From contig NZ_AUHB01000003.1 of assembly GCF_000422965.1 (NCBI RefSeq), forward strand, positions 248,001 to 312,000: DNA of 64,000 nt. Direction: 5' to 3'. The translations under genes were made by a program, and so were the position numbers. How positions within the stretch are numbered: the stretch's first letter is position 1; every line of letters begins with the position of its first letter. Below, in pieces: positions 15,810-24,904 of the stretch. This DNA comes from Pleomorphomonas oryzae DSM 16300. GTDB taxonomy: Bacteria; Pseudomonadota; Alphaproteobacteria; Rhizobiales; Pleomorphomonadaceae. The notes under the pieces are model-generated. The model ran no database searches and was not told where the DNA came from. It saw only the letters and a program-made list of their open reading frames with translations.

Positions 15810-16287
15810 CGCCCGTGCTTCCCACCTTCTTGATGGCGTCGCGCAACGCCTTGTTGGCCCGCCGCTGATGCCGAGGCCGCACGATGCGATAGGCCGGCCA
15901 GAAGAACGGCTGAGGATGCGTGCCGGGGTGTTGCGTACCCGGGTAGAGGCCCTGGTTGATGTGCGGCGCCGTGCCGTATTCGACGAGGTGAGCAATTCGG
16001 TTTTGCGTGTCGCCGGCCGTCACCATCACCGCACCCTCCGGCACCGTCATCGACCCGCCTGGCTGCGAATAGGGCGGCGTCGTCTCGCCGGGTCCAGTGG
16101 CCGCGATGCTGTCGCGCAGTCCGCCGGTATCGACCGGAACGAAGTTCTTCGCGGTCATCACCATTTCATTGCCGCTATCGATAGCCGCTGCCGTCATCTC
16201 TTCAAACACGGCTTCCGGCAACAGGCGCTGCAGCTTGGCGCGCAAACGGTCTTTGCCCCGCACTTTCATGGAAACGGCGACGGCCAT
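15802..16287 (-). CDS. HK97 gp10-like neck/morphogenesis protein
   Basis: 161 residues. The block AKNFVPVDTGGLRDSIAATG (about 46-65) and the GTAPHINQGLYPG...HPQPFFWPAY region (about 105-131) are typical of the HK97 gp10 family of head-tail joining proteins. It is followed by the tail completion gene. Upstream of it, the leftward operon is interrupted by a small rightward gene. Confidence 0.82.
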   Translation of the reverse strand: MAVAVSMKVRGKDRLRAKLQRLLPEAVFEEMTAAAIDSGNEMVMTAKNFVPVDTGGLRDSIAATGPGETTPPYSQPGGSMTVPEGAVMVTAGDTQNRIAHLVEYGTAPHINQGLYPGTQHPGTHPQPFFWPAYRIVRPRHQRRANKALRDAIKKVGSTGDG

Positions 16288-16372
16288 GGGTTTCCTGTTC
16301 TCTAGCGTTTTTATCTATCGACAGGCGGGCAGCGAGGCGCGACGATGCGGCAACGTGAGGAACACGCCCGCC

Positions 16373-16600
16373 ATGCGCGTCATCTTGTTTTCGGTCGGTC
16401 TCGTCGGAATAGCATTCGGCATGCTGGCGTTGGTGTTCGCGCAAAGCGCCATTCACCAGATTCTCGCGGCCGTCAGCATCTTCGGCGGCTTCACTTTGAT
16501 CGGCCTCGCAGCCGTGATGCATACTGTCGATGCCGCCTGCGATCGGCTGATCGGCGCCATGTGGGCGCCGCCGCCAGCCAAAGAAGACATCGAAGGCTAA
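16373..16600 (+). CDS. Rightward small membrane protein inside the late operon (moron candidate)
   Basis: 75 residues on the strand opposite to all neighbours. Two hydrophobic helices (about 2-21 and 25-49), then a polar tail ending in APPPAKEDIEG. GTGAGGAA precedes the ATG by about 12 nt. It is convergent with, and overlaps by 4 nt, the leftward 16597-16824 gene. An autonomously oriented extra gene in a late operon is the hallmark of a moron; a lysogen membrane function is inferred. No family recognised. Confidence 0.6.
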   Translation: MRVILFSVGLVGIAFGMLALVFAQSAIHQILAAVSIFGGFTLIGLAAVMHTVDAACDRLIGAMWAPPPAKEDIEG

Positions 16601-16824
16601 TGCGTGAAGGCGGCTTTATGATCACGGGCCAGTTTCACGCGAGTGCCATACTTGGCGAGTGCTGCGGCCACAGCTTTCATGATCACTGGATATGATCTCT
16701 GGAACATCCTGTCCGGCGTCACAAGATAGAGCAGCATGCAAAAGGCAGCCGCTACTTTCAACGCTGGGCGAACGAACCATCGAACCTCTAGAATGAGGTC
16801 GATAGTACCAACTGTCTTTGTCAT
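16597..16824 (-). CDS. Small protein with one hydrophobic segment
   Basis: 75 residues, unrecognised. Apolar segment at about 19-38, basic C-terminal half. Its start overlaps the head closure stop by 4 nt, which supports translation. Sits between head closure and gp10-like genes. Confidence 0.55.
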   Translation of the reverse strand: MTKTVGTIDLILEVRWFVRPALKVAAAFCMLLYLVTPDRMFQRSYPVIMKAVAAALAKYGTRVKLARDHKAAFTH

Positions 16825-17165
16825 GATGCCACTCCGCGCTCAACCTTGAAGTCCAGCGCCTCACGCCGCTGGTCGAAGTCGGTCGGGCCACCTTTGATGG
16901 CATAGGCGATATCGTCGATCAGCACGCGGTTTGCGCTGGTGATCGCCCGCGTCACCGACGAAGAACGAACCGTCAGCACCCCAGCCTCGGCCGCTTCAAG
17001 TCGCCCAGCCCGCACGTCCTCGCGTGGGCTCGCCGGCAGATACCGCCCGCGCACCGCGCCCCCGGTAACCGCCGCCCAGCCCAATTCATACCCGCCGCCG
17101 CCATCCGGCACCTGCGTTTCCACCTGAAAAACGCAGCGATTGCGCAGCTTTCCGGCCGGGATCAT
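16821..17165 (-). CDS. Head closure / head-tail adaptor protein
   Basis: 114 residues with the typical start PAGKLRNRCVFQ and the C-terminal YAIKGGPTDFDQRREALDFKVE, as in the SPP1 gp16 / GTA head-tail adaptor family. Start overlaps the connector stop by 4 nt. It should plug the connector after packaging. Confidence 0.82.
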   Translation of the reverse strand: MIPAGKLRNRCVFQVETQVPDGGGGYELGWAAVTGGAVRGRYLPASPREDVRAGRLEAAEAGVLTVRSSSVTRAITSANRVLIDDIAYAIKGGPTDFDQRREALDFKVERGVAS

Positions 17166-17767
17166 GTTGCCACCCGCCGATGCGGCATGAGCAGCGCATG
17201 AACAGTGGTCGACATCGGAATTTCAGTGGCGATCGTTCCGGTGACCATTGTCTCACGGTTGGCATAAAGATCGCCAATCATAAGCAGGATCGCCGCCTTG
17301 ATAGCTGGAGGAATGGTTGTAACCGTAGGACCATAACCGTAGGTCGCCGTCACCTTTACCGCGTCGATACGATCGGCGGTTGCGGGCCAGGTGCCATTGG
17401 TGTTGAGCATCACCGCATCGCCGAGGGCATCGCGACTTATCGACCAGAGCGACGCATTGAGCGTCTGCAGCACGTCCGATCCATAAGGATAATAGCTGAC
17501 CATTACCGATGACGCGCCAACGAACGGTAGCGGCAAGCGGCGACAATCTGGAAAACCATCAAAGCTTTGCGACCACGACTGATTGACCAGACACCTGCCA
17601 AGTATGCCGGACCATCCATCAAGGTGTCCGACGACGGCGGCGATCATCGAAGTGATCAGCGTATCGTCGTCCTCGAAATCCACGCGCAAATGTTCCTTGG
17701 CTTCGAGTAGACTGACCGGCACAGCCGTCGGGCCCGCCTCCAGCTGAGGCCGTTGCGCGTGGATCAT
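17162..17767 (-). CDS. Head-tail connector protein (gp6-like)
   Basis: 201 residues. The N-terminal VSLLEAKEHLRVDFEDDDTLI (about 18-38) and LASMIAA-like helix, and the C-terminal PPAIKAAILLMIGDLYANRE (about 152-171), are the family signature of connector proteins (phiE125 gp8 / HK97 gp6). The ATG at 17767 has GGGAG upstream and is preferred to a GTG at 17785. Confidence 0.83.
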   Translation of the reverse strand: MIHAQRPQLEAGPTAVPVSLLEAKEHLRVDFEDDDTLITSMIAAVVGHLDGWSGILGRCLVNQSWSQSFDGFPDCRRLPLPFVGASSVMVSYYPYGSDVLQTLNASLWSISRDALGDAVMLNTNGTWPATADRIDAVKVTATYGYGPTVTTIPPAIKAAILLMIGDLYANRETMVTGTIATEIPMSTTVHALLMPHRRVAT

Positions 17768-17781
17768 GCTGAAAGCTCCCG

Positions 17782-18057
17782 TCACGAGGAGGCCGTGATA
17801 CCGAATGCAATGAGTGCGAGGCGGATGGAGTTGATTGCCGCGCGTGCCTCCGCATCGGTCGTCGTGCCGCCGGTCGGCGCAGCAATGGCAGATGCCTGCG
17901 TGCCGGACGCCACGACAGCACCCGCACCGTCCAGCTTGTTGATCTCGGCGGCCGATGCCGTCACGCCATCGAGCGTATTCAATTCGGCGGCCGAAGCGGT
18001 CACCGCGATGCCATCAATGAGCAGGGCCTGGTCGCCCTGGCGAAAACCCGCTGCCAT
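17782..18057 (-). CDS. Head fibre-like protein with repeated motif
   Basis: 91 residues with two copies of VTASAAELNTLDG / VTASAAEINKLDG at about 19-44, the repeat found in phage head and tail fibre proteins. Ribosome site AGGGG before 18057. Probably a capsid surface decoration; function inferred from the repeat and head-gene context. Confidence 0.7.
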   Translation of the reverse strand: MAAGFRQGDQALLIDGIAVTASAAELNTLDGVTASAAEINKLDGAGAVVASGTQASAIAAPTGGTTTDAEARAAINSIRLALIAFGITASS

Positions 18058-18114
18058 GATCGTTTACCCCTGAAAAGGCCGCGCCGGATGGTCCGGCGCG
18101 CCAGGTTGATGTGA

Positions 18115-18549
18115 TCAGTTGGAAACGGCGGCGAGATCGGAAACGGTTGCCCCCTGCACCGCTGGCTTGCGTCGCGGCGTCAGAATGGCGATCACCTCGC
18201 CATAGGCGATGTTGGCCGCCGACGACGTCCGCACCGCCTGCACATAGCGCTTGGACGGCAGGCGATACTCGACGGCAAGCAGCGTGCCGTTGATGTCGTC
18301 ATTGCTGGCGCACGTCTTGGTCGCCGACGCATCGGTGACGGCGGCCATGCCGGTGTCGCTGTCATCGTCGTTTTCTTCGACCTTCAGAGTGGCCACGCCG
18401 GTAGCGACGCTATCGGTGATCGTCGAAACGAACAGCACCGATTCATAATCGGCCATGTCGATACGGCTCGAATTGCCATCGATCGACGCGCCGGCAGCAA
18501 TGGCCGCGCCGACATAGCGCACTTCGAGATTGTCGCTGATGAGGTGCAT
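18115..18549 (-). CDS. Hypothetical head-region protein, decoration candidate
   Basis: 144 residues, unrecognised. Acidic middle (EENDDDSDTG), beta-rich, no membrane segment. Strong ribosome site (AGGAGAG). It lies directly downstream of the capsid gene, where decoration or stabilising proteins are common. Confidence 0.7.
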   Translation of the reverse strand: MHLISDNLEVRYVGAAIAAGASIDGNSSRIDMADYESVLFVSTITDSVATGVATLKVEENDDDSDTGMAAVTDASATKTCASNDDINGTLLAVEYRLPSKRYVQAVRTSSAANIAYGEVIAILTPRRKPAVQGATVSDLAAVSN

Positions 18550-18640
18550 TGCACTCTCCTGATGATTGAGGATGGTGAGGCGCCCAACTCAAGCCGGGCG
18601 CCGGACGCACGCCGCGCGCCGAAACGCGCAGCAGTCGGGA

Positions 18641-19957
18641 TCAGGCCGCGAACTTAAGATGCTTGATGGCGTCGAAGTCGATCACGCCGCCACCCACTCG
18701 CTTGATTGAGTAGAAGACGACATACGGCTTGGCCGTGTAGGGATCGCGCAGCGTGCGAACGCCCAGCCGGTCGACGATCTGATAACCCTGTCGGAAGTCA
18801 CCGAACGACAAAGAGAAGCTTCCCGTTGCGAGTGCCGGCATGTCTTCCGCGCGAGTCACCGGATAACTCAGGATCTGCTCTGGCTGGCCGGCGGCGAGAC
18901 CGGGCGCCCACAGGTACTGGCCCTGGCCATCCTTGAACTTGCGAATCTTGGTGATCACGGCGCGGCGGGTCACGAACCGCGCATTTCCGAGATACTGGTC
19001 ACGCAGCAATCCGACCAGATCGAACAACTTGTCGGCCGGGTTGGCGTCGGCGAAATCGCCATTCTTTCCGGAAACGACGTAGCCGATCTTTCCCCAATCG
19101 ACGCCGGAACCACTGTCGGCCGCAGTCGCATACGCTGTGAAGCCAGTCGGCTTGCCGGCGCCATTTCCAACGACGAACGCCGACGCCTCCGTGCGCGCAA
19201 ACTTGTCGGCCAACTTGCCGGCCAACCAACTTTCGATATCGACGCTGGCGTCGTCGAGCAGCTTCTGCGTTGCCTTCGGCTGGGCATACATCTCGAACGC
19301 TTCGATCGACCACTTGCCGACTTGCGGCGTACCAGTATCGGCGCGCGTGCCCTTTTCGGCCACCCAGCCAGCGTCGGCTTCGTCGCGATCTTCCATGCCT
19401 TCCAGTTTGTCGGACCCGATCGACATCACGTCGGCGATCTGGCGGATCGGCGAGGACTCGAACACCTTGGTCACGATCCGGCCGCCGACGTCCGGCGTCA
19501 CGAAATAGCCGCCATCCGGATCGCCGCCGACGCTCATGGCCTTGGACTCATCGGCACCGATCACCTTTTCGCCCTTGCGCAGATAGGTGGAGAACCCCTT
19601 GCGATAGGCATCACCCTCGGCGGCGTTGAGTGGGGCGAAGCTGACGCCTTTCTTGGCAGCTTCGGCGGCCAGCACGGTGTTGAGCTGCTTCAGCTCGATC
19701 GCCGACTTGTCGTCCGATGCGCTGCCCTTGCGGGAAAGGCGCAGCTCCAGGTCCTCGCGTTCCTTGCGCTCGGCCGTCAGCGCTGCTTCGATCTTGCTTT
19801 TCGCTTCGACGGCAGCGTCAAGATCCTTTTCGATCTTCGACAGCTTCTCGTCGGTGAGCGCGTCGTGCTTCTTGGCTTCCTCAAGGGTCGCCTTAAAGGC
19901 CTCGAAGGCCTTGCCCTGCGTTTCGATCAGGGACTTGATCTCATCCATCTCAGGCAT
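18641..19957 (-). CDS. Major capsid protein, HK97 fold
   Basis: 438 residues. Residues 1-95 are a charged coiled coil, the delta/scaffold domain removed by the protease. The coat domain follows: GGDPDGGYFVTPDVGGRI (about 144-161), FARTEASAFVVGNGAGKPTGF near 257-277, and a C-terminal P-domain ending near IDFDAIKHLKFAA. ATG at 19957 is preferred to a TTG at 19972. Order protease-capsid is standard. Confidence 0.9.
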   Translation of the reverse strand: MPEMDEIKSLIETQGKAFEAFKATLEEAKKHDALTDEKLSKIEKDLDAAVEAKSKIEAALTAERKEREDLELRLSRKGSASDDKSAIELKQLNTVLAAEAAKKGVSFAPLNAAEGDAYRKGFSTYLRKGEKVIGADESKAMSVGGDPDGGYFVTPDVGGRIVTKVFESSPIRQIADVMSIGSDKLEGMEDRDEADAGWVAEKGTRADTGTPQVGKWSIEAFEMYAQPKATQKLLDDASVDIESWLAGKLADKFARTEASAFVVGNGAGKPTGFTAYATAADSGSGVDWGKIGYVVSGKNGDFADANPADKLFDLVGLLRDQYLGNARFVTRRAVITKIRKFKDGQGQYLWAPGLAAGQPEQILSYPVTRAEDMPALATGSFSLSFGDFRQGYQIVDRLGVRTLRDPYTAKPYVVFYSIKRVGGGVIDFDAIKHLKFAA

Positions 19958-19958
19958 G

Positions 19959-20642
19959 TCAGTTTGCTCCAAGGATTTTCAGGTTGCGGCGCAGCGCCGC
20001 GACGATGTCGGTCCCGTCCTCGTCCCGAGGGTCCAGTCCCTTGAAGCCGCCGGCGGCAATCCGCTTGGCGGCCGCGTGCGAGAAGCCGCCTGCATCCCGC
20101 AGGAAGTCCTCGAAGTCTCGAATTGTCTTGATGCCGTGGGCCGATTTGACCGAGCCGGGATCGACGCGGGCGAGACCGTTGGCCGGAAACGTAACAACGG
20201 AGGTTTCGATCAGGTCGATCATTTCCAGCTTGCGGCGCGGCTCATCCGGCTTGGTACCGAGCGTGAACTTTTTCGCTCGGTAGCCGATGGAGAGGCCATT
20301 CAGCGCGCCCTCTTTCATCGCGCCGCGAATGGTCTTTCCGCGCTCGGTATCGAGATTGATGATGCGGCCGGCAACCTTCAACCCGACATCGTCTTCTTGC
20401 ATGTCTGTCCAGACGCCGACGGGAATGGCGTCCATGTCGCCCATCATCCAGCCGCCGTGTTGGGAGAGCATGGGCGGCAATGCCTTCTCACGCTTCCAAT
20501 CCTTGAGGGACTGTTTGAAAGCGCCGGGCACAATCACGTCGCCGTAGCTGTCGACATTGCCAAACACGGCGCCGTAGCCGGTGAATGAACCGGTTTCCAC
20601 GTCGACGCTGTCCGACGCAAACTTGACTTCCATGCGGTCCAT
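19959..20642 (-). CDS. HK97 family prohead protease
   Basis: 227 residues. Features of the S78-like fold: FTGYGAVFGNVDSYGDVIVPGAF near the N-terminus, MLSQHGG (His about 62), and GALNGLSIGYRAKK (Ser about 118). It matures the capsid by cutting the delta domain and itself. The ATG at 20642 has GAGGG upstream; an alternative GTG (20654) overlaps the portal stop. Confidence 0.88.
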   Translation of the reverse strand: MDRMEVKFASDSVDVETGSFTGYGAVFGNVDSYGDVIVPGAFKQSLKDWKREKALPPMLSQHGGWMMGDMDAIPVGVWTDMQEDDVGLKVAGRIINLDTERGKTIRGAMKEGALNGLSIGYRAKKFTLGTKPDEPRRKLEMIDLIETSVVTFPANGLARVDPGSVKSAHGIKTIRDFEDFLRDAGGFSHAAAKRIAAGGFKGLDPRDEDGTDIVAALRRNLKILGAN

Positions 20643-20650
20643 GATTGCCC

Positions 20651-21889
20651 TCACGTTTGCGGGTCGGCGATGGTGGCGGAACCGGTTACCGGTTTAGTCG
20701 TCGGCTGCGGAAGTTTGTTTGCTTCCGGTTCGTCGGACGGGTCCATGTCTTCCGCGTCGCGCACTTCGTTTTGTGTCATCCACCCTTTTGTGCCGCCGGA
20801 GCCAAGCGCCTTGGCGTAGAACTCGGACCGATCCTTGGCCACACCGCGAAGCAGTCCATTCGGGAAGAATTTGGCGTAGACGCCCGCGTCAAAATCGGCC
20901 TCGCCGATCAGGAATGCATTGATCGATTCCTCGACATAGACATAGATCGGCGACAGCGCATGAACGACATGGGCCTGAAACTGCTGTTCGCTCGACGCAT
21001 AGGTCTGCGTCTTGTCGGCATGACCAATCATGATCGGCATCACACCGAAGGCGCGGCAGTTTTCCTCGATCTGAAAGCGTCTGGTCTCAAGGTGCTGGGC
21101 ATCGACCCCAGTCATTTGCTGCTGCTGCCACTTTGCGCCCATATCGAGCACAAGCGGCTTGCCGGCGTCTTTTCCGCCAGTCGCATGTTTTTCAAGAAAC
21201 TGGGTGATCAGTTCGTACTGTTCTTTACCCATCTTGCCATCGACGCTGTAAACACCGCTGACCTTTGCACCGTTCGCGTGAAACTCGGCGTGCGCCTCTT
21301 CAGTCGCAAGCGCCAGGCCAATTGCCTCTCGCGCCAGCTTCACGCTGTCGAGCCCCATCCAGCCATTCCAAGACGGTGCCCGAAGGTGCCAGATTTCAGC
21401 CGATGACATGACGGCATATGAACCATCGTCGGCTCTGACTTCGTAAGTGAGTGTGCCTGTGCTTGACCTCCGCACAGTCACGCGGCTAGGCTCGATCGGC
21501 TCCAAAGCAACAATGCGGCGAGCATTGCCGACACGGCCGATCCAGACGAACGCGTTGCCGGCAAGCACCATGTGCCACACGATCATACGCTTGAATTCTG
21601 AAGGCGTTTGCCAGGAATTTGGCTTGAACCGGAACAGCTTGTAAAGCTGGTGGTCCGTCGCTTCGACGCGCCGCCCCCCGGACTCGCGCATGATTTTCAG
21701 CGGGATCTGGGCAACGCCATTACCAAGAACGCGGGCACACGCCAAAACAGTCGTAACCTTGAGGGCATTTTCCCAGTTGACGGCCTGACCCGATTTCGAA
21801 CGGCGTCCGCCATATAGCTCGCGCCAGATATCTTCCGACGTGGCCTTGCGCTCGCTTTTCCAGAACTGGAGCTTGCCCAACAGGCCCAT
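20651..21889 (-). CDS. Portal protein, HK97 family
   Basis: 412 residues, usual length. Core motifs: ALKVTTVLACARVLGNGVAQIPLKI (about 42-66), LAGNAFVWIGR (about 109-119), and EENCRAFGVMPIMIGHADKTQTYASSEQQ (about 276-304). Forms the dodecameric channel for DNA packaging and exit. Three bases from terL. Confidence 0.9.
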   Translation of the reverse strand: MGLLGKLQFWKSERKATSEDIWRELYGGRRSKSGQAVNWENALKVTTVLACARVLGNGVAQIPLKIMRESGGRRVEATDHQLYKLFRFKPNSWQTPSEFKRMIVWHMVLAGNAFVWIGRVGNARRIVALEPIEPSRVTVRRSSTGTLTYEVRADDGSYAVMSSAEIWHLRAPSWNGWMGLDSVKLAREAIGLALATEEAHAEFHANGAKVSGVYSVDGKMGKEQYELITQFLEKHATGGKDAGKPLVLDMGAKWQQQQMTGVDAQHLETRRFQIEENCRAFGVMPIMIGHADKTQTYASSEQQFQAHVVHALSPIYVYVEESINAFLIGEADFDAGVYAKFFPNGLLRGVAKDRSEFYAKALGSGGTKGWMTQNEVRDAEDMDPSDEPEANKLPQPTTKPVTGSATIADPQT

Positions 21890-21892
21890 TCG

Positions 21893-23608
21893 TCAGCTCT
21901 CCCAAAATGACTTCGTTTCGACGGCCGGCGCCGCGAGCGCGATACCGATTGCCATGACGCCAGCCACAATGCCGTCGATGCGCTCGGCTGACTTGTTCTT
22001 GGCCGGTTTGATGTTGCCGGCCGGATCGCTTTCGATGGCTACCACCTGGGCATGTCGCCGCAGCATCGGATGGCCGCCATGGTGGAAGCCGTTCGACATC
22101 ACGAGCCGCTCAAGCTCTTTCGAGGGAGCCGACATCGATGCGTAGCCCTGGCCGAACAGCGCCACGGCAAGTCCTTCGTCAGTCAGTCGCACTGCCGTTT
22201 CGATGGCGTTCCACCGGTCAATGGCAATCGACTTTTCATTGTCCGCCGTGGCGCCGCTACCGGCGAAAGCGATCTTGAATTTCTCGCCATCGGCCAGGAT
22301 TTGTCTGCGCACATACTCATAGTCGACGACGTTGCCCGGCGTGGCGATCAGCGCGCCGTCGCGCACCCACTGTTCGTAGGGCAGTTTGTCGCGCCGTCCG
22401 TGTTCCTTGATCAGCATTTCCGGCTTAAAGAAGCGAGGCACCACCACCGGAACATCGAGGCCGTCTTGCACCGGGAACCACCAGACTAGCGATGACAGGT
22501 CGATCACCGCCGACAGGTCGAGGCCGCCGAAGCAGCGCTTGCCGATCAGCTTCTCTTCAAGCTCGCGCCATGACGTCGGTCCGATACAGTGATCCCAGCC
22601 GAAGCGATTGCCCTCATCGTCAACCGCGTCGATCGGCAGCCAGCGCACCGCCTGCTCGGTCCAGATGTTCAGCCGGTAGCGTTTGAAGTCGTTTTCGAGG
22701 CGCGGTAGCTGCCTGGCGCGGCGGGCCGCCGACTCCATGGCGTCCAGTTTGGTGGAAACGCCAAGGTTCGGGTTGGCCTTGCGCCAGGTTGTCTCAAGCG
22801 TCCAATCGTCATCCGGATCGGCGGCGTAGATGATCACCAGCGTTTCCGGGTCGTCGATCACGCCGTCGCGGATCTTCACGCACTCGTCCCAGATTTCCTC
22901 GCCGTAGCCGCCGCGCTGACCGGCCGTCGAAATCAGAAACTCAAGCGGCTGCCGGCGCGCCGACTCGCTGTCATGAACGAACGTGTACAAGTCGCCGTTC
23001 GGCCACTCGTGGATCTCGTCGCCCACGAGCCCCGAAGCGTTGAACCCGTGCTTGCCCGTCGGGCGGCCCGACAGCGGTTTGAACGACGCGTTCAGTGCCG
23101 GGCAGTAGATCGACGGCTTGAGGCACGTCAGGTCGTTCGACAGCGTCGGCGACTTGCCGACCATGGTCACCGTTTTGTCGAAAACGATGCGCGCCTGCGG
23201 TTCGTCCGTCGCGATCGCATAGACCTGGCCGCCCGGCTCACCGTCGCCGAGCAGCATCAACAACGCGATACCTGCCGCCAGTTCCGTTTTGCCGTTCTTG
23301 CGAGCGATCCACACGTAGCAACGGCGATACTGTCGCGTTCCGTCCGGGCGTTTCCAACCGAACAACGGGCGGATGATGTCGTCGGCCTGCCAATCTTCGA
23401 GTTCAAAAGGCTGGCCAGACCATTCGCCAGCCGTGAAGCACAGATGCTCTGGGAAAAACCGCACGGCCGCCTCGGCGGCGGCTTCATCGAACCAGTAATC
23501 CCCGATCCGCCAGACGCGTTCGCCCGCATCCCAAACCGCATTGATCAAAACACCGCGAGGCCGGCGCCGTGATCGCGCCCACTTGGCCGTTCCAACTTGT
23601 GCGTCCAT
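21893..23608 (-). CDS. Terminase large subunit
   Basis: 571 residues. Walker A-like CYVWIARKNGKTELAAG (about 96-112), GLVGDEIHEW as Walker B (about 172-181), and a C-terminal nuclease part with GGLDLSAVIDLSSLVW (about 340-355) and RIDGIVAGVMAIG near the end. It powers packaging and cuts concatemers. ATG at 23608 shares one base with the TerS stop (TGATG). Confidence 0.9.
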   Translation of the reverse strand: MDAQVGTAKWARSRRRPRGVLINAVWDAGERVWRIGDYWFDEAAAEAAVRFFPEHLCFTAGEWSGQPFELEDWQADDIIRPLFGWKRPDGTRQYRRCYVWIARKNGKTELAAGIALLMLLGDGEPGGQVYAIATDEPQARIVFDKTVTMVGKSPTLSNDLTCLKPSIYCPALNASFKPLSGRPTGKHGFNASGLVGDEIHEWPNGDLYTFVHDSESARRQPLEFLISTAGQRGGYGEEIWDECVKIRDGVIDDPETLVIIYAADPDDDWTLETTWRKANPNLGVSTKLDAMESAARRARQLPRLENDFKRYRLNIWTEQAVRWLPIDAVDDEGNRFGWDHCIGPTSWRELEEKLIGKRCFGGLDLSAVIDLSSLVWWFPVQDGLDVPVVVPRFFKPEMLIKEHGRRDKLPYEQWVRDGALIATPGNVVDYEYVRRQILADGEKFKIAFAGSGATADNEKSIAIDRWNAIETAVRLTDEGLAVALFGQGYASMSAPSKELERLVMSNGFHHGGHPMLRRHAQVVAIESDPAGNIKPAKNKSAERIDGIVAGVMAIGIALAAPAVETKSFWES

Positions 23609-24198
23609 CAGTTCAGTCGGTTTCCGAGCAGTCCGATTGCGGTTGTTGGCCGAGCCGGCGTTGCCTGCGGCGCATCGCTTTTCCTGGCTGGCTTCTTGCC
23701 GTCCTTTTGGCCCGTCGGATGGCCGAACAAATCGACATCGCCGGCCCCGGCGCCACCAACGGCACGCGCCGCGAAGATCCGCTGCCGTTCCGCCGGGTTG
23801 AGGCCGAAGCGATCCTCGGCCGACATCAGCTCGCGATTGAGGCGCACGCACATCACGAAGGTTGGGTCTGGCCGGCGCACCGTGCCGCTGGCCGTGACGA
23901 TGGTGTAGATCGCGCCATCGGTTTTCGTCTTGCCGCGCAGCTCAACCCACATGGCGTAGTCGCTGCAGTAGCGCGCAAATGCGCCGACATCGACTTCCGA
24001 TAGCAACTTCATGGCGACGAGCCGCGGCGCCAGCCGCGCCCAGACCGTTTTGCCCTGCTCGTCGAGCCAGTCCGGCGGTTCGATCGTTCCGGCCGTCCTG
24101 TTTTCCGTCACCGGATCGGTGCCGATCGGCCGCCGCGCCGAGTTACCCTTGGCGAGCTTAACCGATGCCGGCTCTGGCTTGGGTCCACGCCGTCCCAT
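23608..24198 (-). CDS. Terminase small subunit, P27 family
   Basis: 196 residues. N-terminal GRRGPKPEP and KLAKGNSARR, then PDWLDEQGKTVWARLAPRL and EVDVGAFARYCSDYAMWVE, the standard P27-type pattern. It recognises the packaging site. Gene order HNH-TerS-TerL-portal is typical for cos-type phages. Confidence 0.86.
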   Translation of the reverse strand: MGRRGPKPEPASVKLAKGNSARRPIGTDPVTENRTAGTIEPPDWLDEQGKTVWARLAPRLVAMKLLSEVDVGAFARYCSDYAMWVELRGKTKTDGAIYTIVTASGTVRRPDPTFVMCVRLNRELMSAEDRFGLNPAERQRIFAARAVGGAGAGDVDLFGHPTGQKDGKKPARKSDAPQATPARPTTAIGLLGNRLN

Positions 24199-24378
24199 CA
24201 GTCACCCGCCTCCATGCCAATAAAAAAATTCTCCCAAAACCCGCGCCCAAACACATTTGACTACCCCGCCGGTCCGCAGTTGGAAGGTGCCAGACTTTTT
24301 ACGCCCCCCCCCTGCCCGCTCGTTTCACTTGTACGCGTATGTGTTCGGTTTAGGCGGACAAGGCGTGAAACACGTGTT

Positions 24379-24738
24379 TCACAGTAGCGGTCGGCCGAGG
24401 CGCTTGGCCAGGGCGTCGATGGCGGCTTTGCCTTCGCGCTCGGCCCGCTGCTTCGGCCCATCATGGCAGGGCTTGCAACACGGCACCCACCAGTCTGTTT
24501 CCCAGAAGGTTTCAGGGTAGGTCTGTTGCGGGTAGAGATGATCGACAAGCGTGGCCGGCGTCACTTGGCCTTCGGCCTCGCAGTAGGCGCACAGCGGATG
24601 GGACAGCAGGTAGCCCTTGCGTGCCTTGTCCCACCTGGTGGTGTAGCCGCGCTCGCGGGCCGAGCCGCGCCGCTGGTCTGCCTCGCGGTCTCGCTGTGCC
24701 TTGGTTCGCGAGCCGGACGGACGGAACAGCGGTGGCAT
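24379..24738 (-). CDS. HNH endonuclease (packaging-associated)
   Basis: 119 residues. HNH features: CAYCEAEGQ, LVDHLYPQ, and WWVPCCKPCHDGPKQ, giving the zinc Cys pairs and the catalytic His. Phages with 3' cohesive ends often carry such an HNH next to TerS/TerL, where it helps terminase. ATG at 24738 chosen; a TTG lies at 24747. First gene after the terminator at 24761-24791. Confidence 0.85.
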   Translation of the reverse strand: MPPLFRPSGSRTKAQRDREADQRRGSARERGYTTRWDKARKGYLLSHPLCAYCEAEGQVTPATLVDHLYPQQTYPETFWETDWWVPCCKPCHDGPKQRAEREGKAAIDALAKRLGRPLL

Positions 24739-24760
24739 CGTCGGCAAGCGCTACCCCACG

Positions 24761-24791
24761 AAAAAGGCGCCCACCGTTGCCGGAGAGCGCC
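24761..24791 (-). terminator. Intrinsic terminator upstream of late operon
   Basis: Leftward strand: GGCGCTCTCC / GGTGGGCGCC pair (24791-24782 with 24775-24766; nine of ten positions pair, including one G-U), loop 6 nt, then TTTTT. It stands between the NusG-like gene and HNH-terS-terL, so late transcription from upstream must pass it. Confidence 0.75.
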
Positions 24792-24904
24792 GCATAGAAA
24801 ACCTTTGTGCCGAAGACGGAAGCCCCGTCGGCTGGATTGGGGCCGGGCCTCATCTCCATCGAGATGGCCTACAGGATCACCCCACGCGTCCTGGGAAGCA
24901 GGAT

